Assembly: GCA_004195715.1 (NCBI GenBank)
Contig: PSPX01000001.1
Coordinates: forward strand, 1-63,403
Origin: Methanobacteriota archaeon
Lineage (GTDB): Archaea > Thermoplasmatota > Poseidoniia > Poseidoniales > Thalassarchaeaceae
Direction: 5' to 3'
Length of the DNA stretch: 63,403 nucleotides
This document shows, one piece after another, positions 35,525-43,285 of this stretch. Under the pieces are notes generated by a model. It had not been told where the DNA came from and searched no databases. It worked only from the letters and a program-made list of their open reading frames with translations. Numbering within the stretch: position 1 is the stretch's first letter; the number at the start of each line of letters is the position of its first letter. Made by a program: the position numbers and the translations under genes.

Positions 35525-37078
35525 ATGACAGCAGGCCCATTCAGCAGCGCTCCTCGGCCATTCTCCACTGTGCTGGTTGCAAACAGGGGAGAGATAGCGG
35601 TCAGAGTGCTGCAGGCCGCCCGAGAATCCGGTCTCGGCAGCGTCGCCGTGTACTCGGACGCTGATGCAGGATCATTGCATGTTGAAGTGGCCGACGAGGC
35701 CGTCCACATTTCTGGCGAGACCCTCGCTGACACCTATCTGAACTCAGAGGCCATCATCTCCGCTGCCCTCAGCAGCGGCGCTGATGCAGTTCACCCCGGC
35801 TATGGCTTCCTGTCCGAGAGAAGCGATTTCGCCAGCGCTGTTGCCGACGCAGGGCTGGTTTGGATTGGCCCTCCGGCAGAGACTATCTCGACAATGGGCG
35901 ACAAGATATCGGCACGAATCCAGATGATCAAGTCGGGCGTGCCGGTAATCCCGGGTGAGGAACTGACCGTGCCCGACGGAGCAGACCACCTAGGAACATT
36001 GGCGGCATGTGCCGCTAGAGTGGGGTATCCTCTACTGCTCAAGGCCAGTGCCGGCGGTGGAGGAAAAGGAATGCGGGCAGTGCAGGAGCCAAAGATGCTC
36101 AGGGCCGAGTACGAGGCAGCCTCGCGAGAGGCCTCGGCGGCCTTCGGTGACGGCACCATCTATGTCGAAAGCCTCCTCACTGGCGCGAGGCACATCGAAG
36201 TCCAGATTATAGCCGACTCGTACGGCAATTGCATCCACCTCAACGAAAGGGACTGCTCCCTGCAGCGCAGGCATCAGAAGGTAATCGAGGAATCTCCCTC
36301 TCCTGCTGTAGACTCGGAACTCCGTCAGGCCATGGGAGCTGCTGCCGTCAAGGCCGCAGAGTCGGTCGGCTACGAGGGAGCCGGCACAGTGGAATTCCTA
36401 CTATCCTCTAGGGGCAAGTTCTACTTCCTCGAGATGAACACCCGATTGCAGGTTGAACATCCTGTCACCGAGATGACCACTGGCATTGACCTAGTCCTCA
36501 AGCAATTTGAGGTCGCTGCCGGCTTGCCTCTAGGAATTATTCAGGCAGATGTCGGTCTAAGCGGACACGCAATCGAAGCGCGCGTATACGCCGAAGACGC
36601 GTCTCGCGGCTTCCTGCCCTGTGTTGGACGCTTAGCGACATGGAAGACTCCGCAGGGCCCTGGAATCAGGGTCGACTCAGGAGTGAGGCAGGGAGATGCC
36701 GTCACCATAGATTTCGACCCCATGCTGGCCAAACTAATCGTCCATGCGCCGACGCGCAGAGCAGCCTTGCGAAGGCTCGATACAGCCTTGTCCAACCTCA
36801 TTGCTCTCGGAGTTACTACCAACATCGGCTTCCTGCGCGATGTCATTGCACACCAAGCCTTCACCACTGGCAGCGTGACAACCGACTTCCTAGATTCCTC
36901 CGACATCTCCGGATTCTCACATACCGAAGTCGAGTCTACGGTCTTAGTGGCCGTTGCCTGCGCGGCTCAGAGACTCGGGCTCGAACGAGCCCCATCCGAT
37001 GGCGGACTGGGAGCATTAGACGAGCACACAGGGCATCCCGGAGATCCGTTCAGGACCCTGACGAGGTCGTTCCCCTGA
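35525..37078 (+). CDS. mccA: methylcrotonoyl-CoA carboxylase, biotin carboxylase subunit
   Basis: ATP-grasp enzyme that carboxylates biotin on its carrier. 517 residues: N-terminal VANRGEIAVRVLQAARE, GADAVHPGYGFLSE, the Gly-rich ATP loop KASAGGGGKGMRAV (about 178-191), and NTRLQVEHPVTEMTTGIDLV near the active site. It stops shortly after the biotin-carboxylase domain; the biotin carrier portion, usually fused at the C-terminus of this enzyme (about 660 residues in total), is a separate gene starting 8 bases later. Begins 2 bases after liuC. Confidence 0.92.
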   Translation: MTAGPFSSAPRPFSTVLVANRGEIAVRVLQAARESGLGSVAVYSDADAGSLHVEVADEAVHISGETLADTYLNSEAIISAALSSGADAVHPGYGFLSERSDFASAVADAGLVWIGPPAETISTMGDKISARIQMIKSGVPVIPGEELTVPDGADHLGTLAACAARVGYPLLLKASAGGGGKGMRAVQEPKMLRAEYEAASREASAAFGDGTIYVESLLTGARHIEVQIIADSYGNCIHLNERDCSLQRRHQKVIEESPSPAVDSELRQAMGAAAVKAAESVGYEGAGTVEFLLSSRGKFYFLEMNTRLQVEHPVTEMTTGIDLVLKQFEVAAGLPLGIIQADVGLSGHAIEARVYAEDASRGFLPCVGRLATWKTPQGPGIRVDSGVRQGDAVTIDFDPMLAKLIVHAPTRRAALRRLDTALSNLIALGVTTNIGFLRDVIAHQAFTTGSVTTDFLDSSDISGFSHTEVESTVLVAVACAAQRLGLERAPSDGGLGALDEHTGHPGDPFRTLTRSFP

Positions 37079-37086
37079 GGTGCAAG

Positions 37087-37587
37087 ATGGAGTGGAGCGT
37101 AGGAGAGGGCACAGGGCGTTACACCGCTAGGGTATCCGATTCAGAAGGTCTTCTGAGCCTCTCTTCCTTGAATCTTGATGGCCTCGCTGTCAATTCCCCA
37201 GATGTTAGCATCTCGCGTGCAAATCAGCACGGGCGGCTCAGGGTGGAGATTGCTGGAGCATCGCACCTAGCCCACGTTGCGAAACTTGGAGATGACTGGT
37301 GGGTTCACCTTGATGGACGAATCCACGTGGTGCGCATGCACGAGCCCGGCAGTGCTGAGGACGAATCAGTTGAAGGTGGGCTATCGGCGCCGATGCCGGG
37401 CACGATACTGGAGATCCTTGTCAAGCAGGGCCAGAGGGTCCGTGAGGGACAGGCTCTAGTGGTGATGGAGGCGATGAAGATGGAGCATAGAATACAGGCC
37501 CCCCTAGCGGGTGAGATTACCAAACTGCACTATTCGGTGGGTGACCGAGTGGAGATGGGAGCAACACTCGTTGAAATCGGGGATTGA
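37087..37587 (+). CDS. biotin carboxyl carrier protein of methylcrotonoyl-CoA carboxylase
   Basis: 166 residues. The C-terminal 75 residues are a biotinyl domain with the motif EAMKMEH; Lys131 is the expected biotin attachment site. The N-terminal 90 residues (ending GDDWWVHLDGRIHVVRM) look like the linker (BT) domain that docks the carrier in intact alpha subunits. It has its own GAGGTG site and ATG 5-9 bases after the biotin-carboxylase stop, in a different frame, so it is translated separately. The window thus encodes a split alpha subunit. Confidence 0.9.
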   Translation: MEWSVGEGTGRYTARVSDSEGLLSLSSLNLDGLAVNSPDVSISRANQHGRLRVEIAGASHLAHVAKLGDDWWVHLDGRIHVVRMHEPGSAEDESVEGGLSAPMPGTILEILVKQGQRVREGQALVVMEAMKMEHRIQAPLAGEITKLHYSVGDRVEMGATLVEIGD

Positions 37588-37600
37588 GGCCGGGTCTGGG

Positions 37601-37608
37601 TTAATATC
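37601..37608 (+). promoter_or_regulatory. TATA-like box of the DUF4126 gene
   Basis: TTAATATC, 22-29 bases before the ATG at 37630 and 14 bases after the preceding stop, at the distance expected for a leaderless archaeal promoter. Confidence 0.5.
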
Positions 37609-37629
37609 GATCCCCGAGGTCGGCTGTAC

Positions 37630-38217
37630 ATGGAGGCGACCGCCGTAATCATGGCCACCCTGATGGGGATAAGCCTAGCAGCAGCATCGGGGTTCAGGGT
37701 GTTTCTGCCACCATTCTTGCTGTCCGTGGCGGCACGCCTCGACATCGTCTGGTTCCTCGATCTCGATCTTATGGGAACTCAGTTCGAGTTCTTCACTTCC
37801 ACACTGGCCATTGTAGTCCTAGGGATAGCCACCGTGGCTGAGTTCGCGGGCTTCTACGCACCGTGGATAGACAACGCTCTCGACACTATAGCAACACCTG
37901 CTTCCATCCTTGCCGGAGTAGCGATGACGGCAATAGTTCTCGAGGGCTCTGACCCCATCTTCCAGTGGGCGGTCGCCATTGTGGCCGGTGGTGGTGTGGC
38001 TGCCACCATCCAGTCAGCCACAGTCGCGACTCGCAGCCTGAGTTCGACCTTCACCTTCGGACTGGGCAACTCTGCTGTTGCCACAGGTGAGAACGTTGCC
38101 AGCGTGGCCCTCACACTAATCGCCATTCTAATACCGTTCATCTCAGCCTTCGTCGTGATACTGGTAGTGGCACTACTTGTCAGGATGAAGCGCCGCAGTG
38201 AAGCGGCGGTTCAGTGA
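37630..38217 (+). CDS. DUF4126 family membrane protein
   Basis: 195 residues, about five membrane helices. The N-terminus matches DUF4126, a widespread inner-membrane family of unknown function: ISLAAASGFRVFLPPFLLS (about 15-33), followed by FAGFYAPWIDNALDTIATPAS. It has glycine-rich AGGGVAATIQSATVATRSLS in the third helix region. A lone gene with its own TATA-like box; its end overlaps that of serS by seven bases, tail to tail. Confidence 0.78.
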   Translation: MEATAVIMATLMGISLAAASGFRVFLPPFLLSVAARLDIVWFLDLDLMGTQFEFFTSTLAIVVLGIATVAEFAGFYAPWIDNALDTIATPASILAGVAMTAIVLEGSDPIFQWAVAIVAGGGVAATIQSATVATRSLSSTFTFGLGNSAVATGENVASVALTLIAILIPFISAFVVILVVALLVRMKRRSEAAVQ

Positions 38218-38223
38218 AGCGGC
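38196..38223. repeat. 12-bp direct repeat at convergent gene ends
   Basis: CAGTGAAGCGGC occurs at 38196-38207 and again at 38212-38223, with a 16-base period. Both stop codons (DUF4126 on +, serS on -) lie in the second copy. Confidence 0.7.
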
Positions 38224-39491
38224 TCTAGGGTCTCTTGGCCGTCCATGTAGGGCCTGAGGGCCTCGGGTACGCCGACGCGTCCATCTTTCATCTGATTCTG
38301 TTCCAATATCGCGACTAGTGCTCTGCTGGTTGCTATCGCCGTGGAGTTCAGCGTGTGCACCGTCTCGTTGCCCTCAGTGGTTCTGTACCTCATGCGCAGA
38401 CGGTTGGCCTGATAGTCGGTGCAGTTCGAGCACGAGACGACCTCCTTGTAGTCCCCCACTCCGGGCAGCCACGCCTCGAGGTCGTACTTCCTCGCCGCCA
38501 CTGTACCCATGTCACCTGTGCAGATGTTCACAACTCTGTAGTGCAGTCCGAGACTGTCCCACAAGTCCACCGCATTGCCCAACAGCTCCTCGTGGTGACC
38601 CCAAGAGTCGTCTGGATGACAGATTACGATCTGCTCTACTTTGGTGAACTGGTGAACTCTCCAGATGCCACGGTCGGACAACCCGTGCGCACCAACCTCG
38701 CGACGGAAGCAGACCGAGACTCCTACCAATCTTATCGGCAACTCGCTGGGCTCGATTATCTCGTCCATCCGCATTGCGGTGAGGGGGTGCTCGCTGGTAG
38801 CGATGAGGTAGTAATTGTCGGGTTCTATGCCGTACATCACGGTCTCGAAATCCGCTAGGTCGGTGACACCCTCGTAGGCGTCCCGGTTCATCATCAGAGG
38901 AGGTTGTACAAGCGTGTAGCCCCTACCCCTGAGGAAATCAGCACCGTACTGCTGTAACGCCATCTCTAACCTAGCTAGATCGCCCTGCATGAAGTAGAAG
39001 CGGCTGCCAGCGACTTTGGCCCCGCGCGCTTGGTCGACCCAGCCATTCATCTCAATCAGGTCATTGTGGTTACGCGGCTCAAAACCCAGTTCGACCTTCT
39101 CGCCGTGCATGCTGTGCAGGGTGTTCTTCTGGTCGTCCTCGCCTATTGGCACCTCAGCGTGCAGGATGTTGGGAATTCTCATCCTCAAGGCGTCGCGCTG
39201 CTCTAGGCACTCGTCCGAGTGCTCCGCCAACTTGTCAATTTGGGCGCCGATGTCGGCTACTTCGGCCAATATCGCATCAGCGGCCGACGAATCACCCGAT
39301 TTCTTTGCCTCAGCGATACTCCTCGCAGCTTCATTGCGAGCCTTCCGAAGCTGGTCTGCATTGTACCTGGTACTACGCCATTCCTCATCGAGGCGGATGA
39401 CCTCGTCAATGCTCTCGTGCGTTAGCCCACGTCTGTCATGGTCAGCCCTGATGACGTCAGAATGCTCTCTGAACATGCTGATGTCTAGCAT
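38211..39491 (-). CDS. serS: seryl-tRNA synthetase
   Basis: Class II synthetase of the common (bacterial/eukaryal) type, not the methanogen type. 426 residues: an N-terminal coiled-coil arm (about 28-100) that grips the long variable arm of tRNA-Ser, motif 2 around CFRREVGAHGLSDRGIWRVHQF split as CFRREVGAHG and RGIWRVHQFTKVEQ, and motif 3 with NSTAIATSRALVAILEQNQ. Length is normal. Its promoter region carries a 9-bp perfect inverted repeat ending four bases before the start. Convergent with the DUF4126 gene. Confidence 0.96.
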   Translation of the reverse strand: MLDISMFREHSDVIRADHDRRGLTHESIDEVIRLDEEWRSTRYNADQLRKARNEAARSIAEAKKSGDSSAADAILAEVADIGAQIDKLAEHSDECLEQRDALRMRIPNILHAEVPIGEDDQKNTLHSMHGEKVELGFEPRNHNDLIEMNGWVDQARGAKVAGSRFYFMQGDLARLEMALQQYGADFLRGRGYTLVQPPLMMNRDAYEGVTDLADFETVMYGIEPDNYYLIATSEHPLTAMRMDEIIEPSELPIRLVGVSVCFRREVGAHGLSDRGIWRVHQFTKVEQIVICHPDDSWGHHEELLGNAVDLWDSLGLHYRVVNICTGDMGTVAARKYDLEAWLPGVGDYKEVVSCSNCTDYQANRLRMRYRTTEGNETVHTLNSTAIATSRALVAILEQNQMKDGRVGVPEALRPYMDGQETLEPLH

Positions 39492-39494
39492 TGC

Positions 39495-39515
39495 GACCAG
39501 CCCTCAGGGCTGGTC
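39495..39515 (-). promoter_or_regulatory. 9-bp perfect inverted repeat before serS
   Basis: GACCAGCCC (39495-39503), loop TCA, GGGCTGGTC (39507-39515), ending 3 bases before the serS start codon on the minus strand. It is the longest perfect member of the inverted repeat family. A tRNA-like leader (T-box) is not evident; no anti-terminator motif is seen. Confidence 0.6.
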
Positions 39516-39545
39516 AGCGACCCTTCAACCAATCGGCCGTTGAAC

Positions 39546-40628
39546 TCACAGGAACGAGATGTCCTGCCACAGGGCAGCCGGGCCGATTGCGATTACGCCC
39601 GATACTAGGTAGCCCAGGATGCTGCCTCCGTTGAGCAGCGGCAGACCAGCTTGTGCTTCACCACGAGCAACCTGTGCCATCAGTGCCACATAGCCACACA
39701 AGCCGCCGAACAGTGTACCTAGACCTACAGCGAGAGGGCCCGCGTGCATGGTGCCGAAGATTGTCCCGATTTCGGGTCCCCATTCAGGTAGGAAGGATAC
39801 GGATGAGATTACCAGCATCCCAGGGAATATGATATCGCCCAAACCCATGAACAGGGCATCCCTGCCACCACTCTTCGGCTTGGTGTGAGGGGCTGGATCA
39901 TCCCAGTCCATATCTCCGAGCGCCTCACTGCGCATCACTTGTTCGTCTTCTTCGATGAAGGAGTAACCCCTCTCCTTAGGGGCAACCAATAGAACTGGGA
40001 GTTTGTTCTTGATCATCGTGTCAGCCAGTTCGAGCATGTGCTTGCTGCTGTTGACTGCCCAGTGGTCGTATACTGCCGCAGCGAGCATGAAAGCAATGAT
40101 GAGTACGGGGACAAATGAAACCCCAATCAGCGTGATGACTCCGGCACCAACGAGTACCCCAACGGTGTTGACTACATACCACTCTGGATATTTTATCAAC
40201 ATCCCCATTAGAGATATGCAAATTGCTATTGAAGAACCTAAGATTAGATTGCTAGATGAGATTCCTAGTATGTTGAATAACAACCATACGTATGGCATCA
40301 CGATGTAGAAGAGACTCATTCCTAAGGCTAACATCACAATGGCTTTGATTGCGAAATCTAGGCCCTTTCGTGCCAACCAGATAATCAGCACCGTGAAAAT
40401 CATGATGAATAACAGTTCCAAGGCGACATAACCGCCCTTGGACGCACCCTCAGCTCCGAAAGCTCTGACTTCGTCAACATCGTAAATCGGCTGGATGCTG
40501 AGGCCTAGTAGAATCGTGCCGACGAACATGCCCCCCATGCTCACCATTGATGCCCACTGCTGCCGCATCACTTCGAGCACACTGCCGGGCTCGCTTCCGT
40601 CCATGCTCCCACGAACTTCAAGGCCCAT
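39546..40628 (-). CDS. presenilin/signal peptide peptidase-like intramembrane aspartyl protease
   Basis: Cleaves transmembrane segments inside the membrane. 360 residues, about nine helices. The two catalytic aspartates are Asp188 in AAAVYDHWAV and Asp265 in GLGDIIFPG, and the third motif is the PLL-type GLPLLNGGS near the C-terminus. A cytosolic loop (about 210-257), rich in acidic and proline residues, separates them. This is the archaeal PSH family. The stretch near bases 40180-40380 is more AT-rich than its surroundings. Divergent from folC; 31 bases upstream of the serS leader repeat. Confidence 0.9.
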   Translation of the reverse strand: MGLEVRGSMDGSEPGSVLEVMRQQWASMVSMGGMFVGTILLGLSIQPIYDVDEVRAFGAEGASKGGYVALELLFIMIFTVLIIWLARKGLDFAIKAIVMLALGMSLFYIVMPYVWLLFNILGISSSNLILGSSIAICISLMGMLIKYPEWYVVNTVGVLVGAGVITLIGVSFVPVLIIAFMLAAAVYDHWAVNSSKHMLELADTMIKNKLPVLLVAPKERGYSFIEEDEQVMRSEALGDMDWDDPAPHTKPKSGGRDALFMGLGDIIFPGMLVISSVSFLPEWGPEIGTIFGTMHAGPLAVGLGTLFGGLCGYVALMAQVARGEAQAGLPLLNGGSILGYLVSGVIAIGPAALWQDISFL

Positions 40629-40646
40629 ATCACCTTGACCCGTTCG

Positions 40647-40656
40647 CGCCCGGGCG
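40647..40656. promoter_or_regulatory. palindrome in divergent promoter (presenilin / folC)
   Basis: CGCCCGGGCG is a perfect 10-bp palindrome in the 51-base gap between two divergent genes. It may bind a shared regulator; this is a weak call, since a GC-rich decamer can arise by chance. Confidence 0.3.
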
Positions 40657-40679
40657 GTGCTTGGGAGTGGAGAATCCGA

Positions 40680-41897
40680 ATGAGTAACCGAGACTGGCTC
40701 GACGAGCAGATGTTAATGGGAGTAAAACTGGGCTTGGAGAACTGCGCTACACTTCTCTCCAGACTGCGAAATCCACATCTTGACTTCCCTTCAATTCATG
40801 TCGCTGGTAGCAACGGAAAGGGATCTGTATGCGTCCAGTTGTCCGCGGCTGCCTGTGCCAGCGGGCTCACTACTGGGCTATTCACCTCACCACATCTGGT
40901 GACCGTCGAGGAGAGAATCAGAATCGATGGCAGACCAATATCGCCTGAGACATTCGACAGACTGCTCTGTTCCATTAGGGGCGCTGCCGAAATGGAACCA
41001 GAGTGCAGCCCGACCTATTTCGAGACAACCTTCCTCGTTGCGATGCTTGCATTCAGTGAGGCCGGAATAGAGCGTGGCATTATCGAGACTGGGTTGGGAG
41101 GGCGGCTCGATGCGACTAGGCTGGTCGAGGCCGATTTATGCATCCTGACCACTATCTCGAAGGAGCACAGCGAGTTTCTAGGTGATACTCTCGCTGAGAT
41201 TGCCGTCGAGAAGGCAGCCATACACCGGCCCGGAGTCCCTCTCATAGCGCTGCAGCACGACGACTCGCTGGTTAGGCGAGTCATCGAGGGGACAGCAGGG
41301 GACGACTTGTCCTGGTTGCCCCGGCCCCAAACCGGCTCGACGTGGTCTAGCCACGCGGCTATGGTCGAGGCCGCGGCCGCGCATCTTGGGTGGCAAACCC
41401 TCACGGGGGACTGTTTCTGGCCTGGTCGCTCGGCAGGTTATGGAAAGGATTGGGTGGATGGCGTGGTGACACGCCTGAGCGCCGCGCACAACGCAGAGAG
41501 CCTCGCCAACGACCTCGCTGAGGTAGTCAGTCCCAGCGTAGTCCTTCTGGGATTGAGTCAGAAGGCCAATCTGAGAGCCACGCTCGAACCGGTCGTTGCC
41601 GCGTTCCGCAAGGAGGACAGGTTCATCCGCCTCATATTAACCGAGCCAACTAGCGGTAGGAACTCCTCTGTCAGTGTCGAGGAACTATCCTCGATGATGG
41701 AGAGCATGGGTATGATTCACACCCTCAATAACGTGGAGAGGAATCCCGAGAAGGCCTTCGAGATAGGAGGAGAAATGGCGAGAGAGCACAAGTCCGAACT
41801 GCTAGTCATCGGCAGCGTTTACCTCATCGGAGACCTGCTCGGATATGTCGTCGATAGAGACGGATTGGACCTCTGGAATGAGTTGACAGTCCACTAA
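40680..41897 (+). CDS. folC: folylpolyglutamate/dihydrofolate synthase family Mur ligase
   Basis: ATP-dependent ligase that adds glutamate to folate, or a related cofactor. 405 residues. P-loop HVAGSNGKGSV (about 40-50), the metal-ligating GIIETGLGGRLDATRLV region, ISKEHSEFLGDTLAEIAVEKA, and the C-terminal Rossmann-like half with NAESLANDLAEVV. The ATG at 40680 gives the family N-terminus. No folate-pathway gene adjoins, so the exact acceptor (dihydropteroate, folate or a pterin such as methanopterin-like cofactor) is open. Confidence 0.88.
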   Translation: MSNRDWLDEQMLMGVKLGLENCATLLSRLRNPHLDFPSIHVAGSNGKGSVCVQLSAAACASGLTTGLFTSPHLVTVEERIRIDGRPISPETFDRLLCSIRGAAEMEPECSPTYFETTFLVAMLAFSEAGIERGIIETGLGGRLDATRLVEADLCILTTISKEHSEFLGDTLAEIAVEKAAIHRPGVPLIALQHDDSLVRRVIEGTAGDDLSWLPRPQTGSTWSSHAAMVEAAAAHLGWQTLTGDCFWPGRSAGYGKDWVDGVVTRLSAAHNAESLANDLAEVVSPSVVLLGLSQKANLRATLEPVVAAFRKEDRFIRLILTEPTSGRNSSVSVEELSSMMESMGMIHTLNNVERNPEKAFEIGGEMAREHKSELLVIGSVYLIGDLLGYVVDRDGLDLWNELTVH

Positions 41898-41936
41898 GAA
41901 CCCAAGTAGGATGACTTGCTGAGATGCTCGCATCAC

Positions 41937-42248
41937 ATGTCCGAGGATAAGGAAGACAAGGTCGAAGTCAGGGTCGTAGTGGAGTCGAAGGACTCGGCGT
42001 CGAAAATCATCCTGATTGCCCTCACACTGGTTCTCCTCGGTATTCTGATTGCAGTAGTCTCCTCCGGAGGGGTAGACGAGTTGTTGTCCAAGAGGGGCGA
42101 TAGCGGGGTCGGGAACTGTGGAGACGGGATTGACAATGACAACGGCGGACAAGCCGACGAAGACGACCCCGACTGCTACTCAAATCCGAAATTATGGGAA
42201 GGATACGACCCGAGCCTGACTGAGGATCAACCGGACAATGACGTCTAG
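41937..42248 (+). CDS. small single-span protein with calcium-binding-like acidic tail
   Basis: 103 residues. Acidic cytosolic start (MSEDKEDKVEV), one membrane helix near 24-43 (IILIALTLVLLGILIAVVSS), then an external tail with C-GDGIDNDNGGQADEDDPDC, a motif resembling the DGIDNDxDGxxDExD calcium-binding repeats common on surface proteins; the two cysteines may form a disulphide. Unknown family. It sits 39 bases after folC and 12 before the dCMP deaminase gene, so it may be cotranscribed. Confidence 0.7.
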   Translation: MSEDKEDKVEVRVVVESKDSASKIILIALTLVLLGILIAVVSSGGVDELLSKRGDSGVGNCGDGIDNDNGGQADEDDPDCYSNPKLWEGYDPSLTEDQPDNDV

Positions 42249-42260
42249 AAAGGTGTAGAC

Positions 42261-42698
42261 ATGAGCAATAAGTGGGACAGAAGATTCCTCGATTTGGCGA
42301 CCCACATCTCAGCTTGGAGCAAGGACCCCTCGACCAAGGTCGGATGCGTCGTGGTTGGCGAGGATAGGGAAATCCGCTCGACTGGATTCAACGGTTTCCC
42401 GCGCGGCATCGAGGACGATGCTGAGAGACTCGAGGACCGTGAGCAGAAGTACCCACTGATATGCCACGCTGAGGAGAACGCCATAATGCATGCAGCGAGG
42501 ACCGGTATCTCTCTCAAGGGGAACACCGCTTACGTCACTTGGCCTCCGTGCACGCGCTGCACGCGATCGCTCATACAAGCTGGAGTCTCCAAAGTGGTTT
42601 ACCCTGCAGATATCGAGATTCCTGAGCGCTGGAAGAAGGACTTCGGCATCGCCATGGGGATGATGCAAGAGGCAGGAATCACAGTCAGACAGGCCTAG
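42261..42698 (+). CDS. dCMP deaminase
   Basis: Zinc enzyme converting dCMP to dUMP for thymidylate supply. 145 residues: CHAEENAIMHAA holds the zinc His and catalytic Glu, and PPCTRC the two zinc cysteines; SKDPSTKVGCVVV near residue 20 is typical. The end overlaps that of the kinase-like gene on the other strand by four bases. The AMP/other cytidine-deaminase substrates are less likely given the length. Confidence 0.92.
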   Translation: MSNKWDRRFLDLATHISAWSKDPSTKVGCVVVGEDREIRSTGFNGFPRGIEDDAERLEDREQKYPLICHAEENAIMHAARTGISLKGNTAYVTWPPCTRCTRSLIQAGVSKVVYPADIEIPERWKKDFGIAMGMMQEAGITVRQA

Positions 42699-43237
42699 GG
42701 CAGCCTCTCGATTAGTTCCTCTAGTTCGCCGTGTAAATCCTCTAACGAGCCGTTGTTGAAAAGGACCAGATCGGCTAGTTCGGCTGTTGCCACCAGTGCT
42801 TGGCCAGCAGCATCGAGAGCCACTTCCTCTGACTTCTCCTGCGAGATGAAGGTGGCTCTGTCAGAGGGGTCCCCTGGCCGAGCCCGCTCCTTAGAGCGCT
42901 GCCAGCGTGAATCAGTTCCGGCTAGAATCTCGATGAGTACGAAGTCGTCTCGAACCCTCAAGGCTTCGACTTCACCGGGGGTTCGTATCGAGTCGATGAC
43001 GGCGTCATCCCCTGACAACTCATCGAGCAACATCTCGGCGAGGATACCAGCTCCGCCACGCCGCCTCAGCTCACGCCCTCCCTCGATGAGAGACTCTCTA
43101 CTTTCCTCGATTCCCTCCACAGATAGCCACCTCCTGATGGAGTCGGAGCATGACATCGTTCGCACCCCTCTGCTGGCGAACCACTGCAACACAGTGGTCT
43201 TGCCAGAGGCGTACCTCCCAGTCAATCCTACCAGCAT
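42695..43237 (-). CDS. P-loop nucleotide kinase-like protein (dephospho-CoA kinase/UPF0200-type)
   Basis: 180 residues with a Walker A loop GRYASGKT (7-14) and the pattern of an NMP-kinase/dephospho-CoA-kinase fold: DSIRTPGEVEALR, the lid-like basic segment RWQRSKERARPGD, and the C-terminal ADLVLFNNGSLEDLHGELEE. Similar N-terminal kinase-like domains are fused to dCMP deaminase in yeast Dcd1, and this gene converges on a dCMP deaminase gene here. Substrate unknown; a regulatory dNTP-binding domain rather than a kinase is possible. Confidence 0.75.
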   Translation of the reverse strand: MLVGLTGRYASGKTTVLQWFASRGVRTMSCSDSIRRWLSVEGIEESRESLIEGGRELRRRGGAGILAEMLLDELSGDDAVIDSIRTPGEVEALRVRDDFVLIEILAGTDSRWQRSKERARPGDPSDRATFISQEKSEEVALDAAGQALVATAELADLVLFNNGSLEDLHGELEELIERLP

Positions 43238-43285
43238 GTTCCCCCGTCGGGTCCGACGCGCATAGGGATTGCGTCACGATATGAA

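Noticed and set aside
36640-37086. Extension of the biotin carrier frame upstream, into the biotin carboxylase gene
   Set aside because: This would overlap the biotin carboxylase in another frame; ATG 37087 has its own GAGGTG site and gives a sensible protein.
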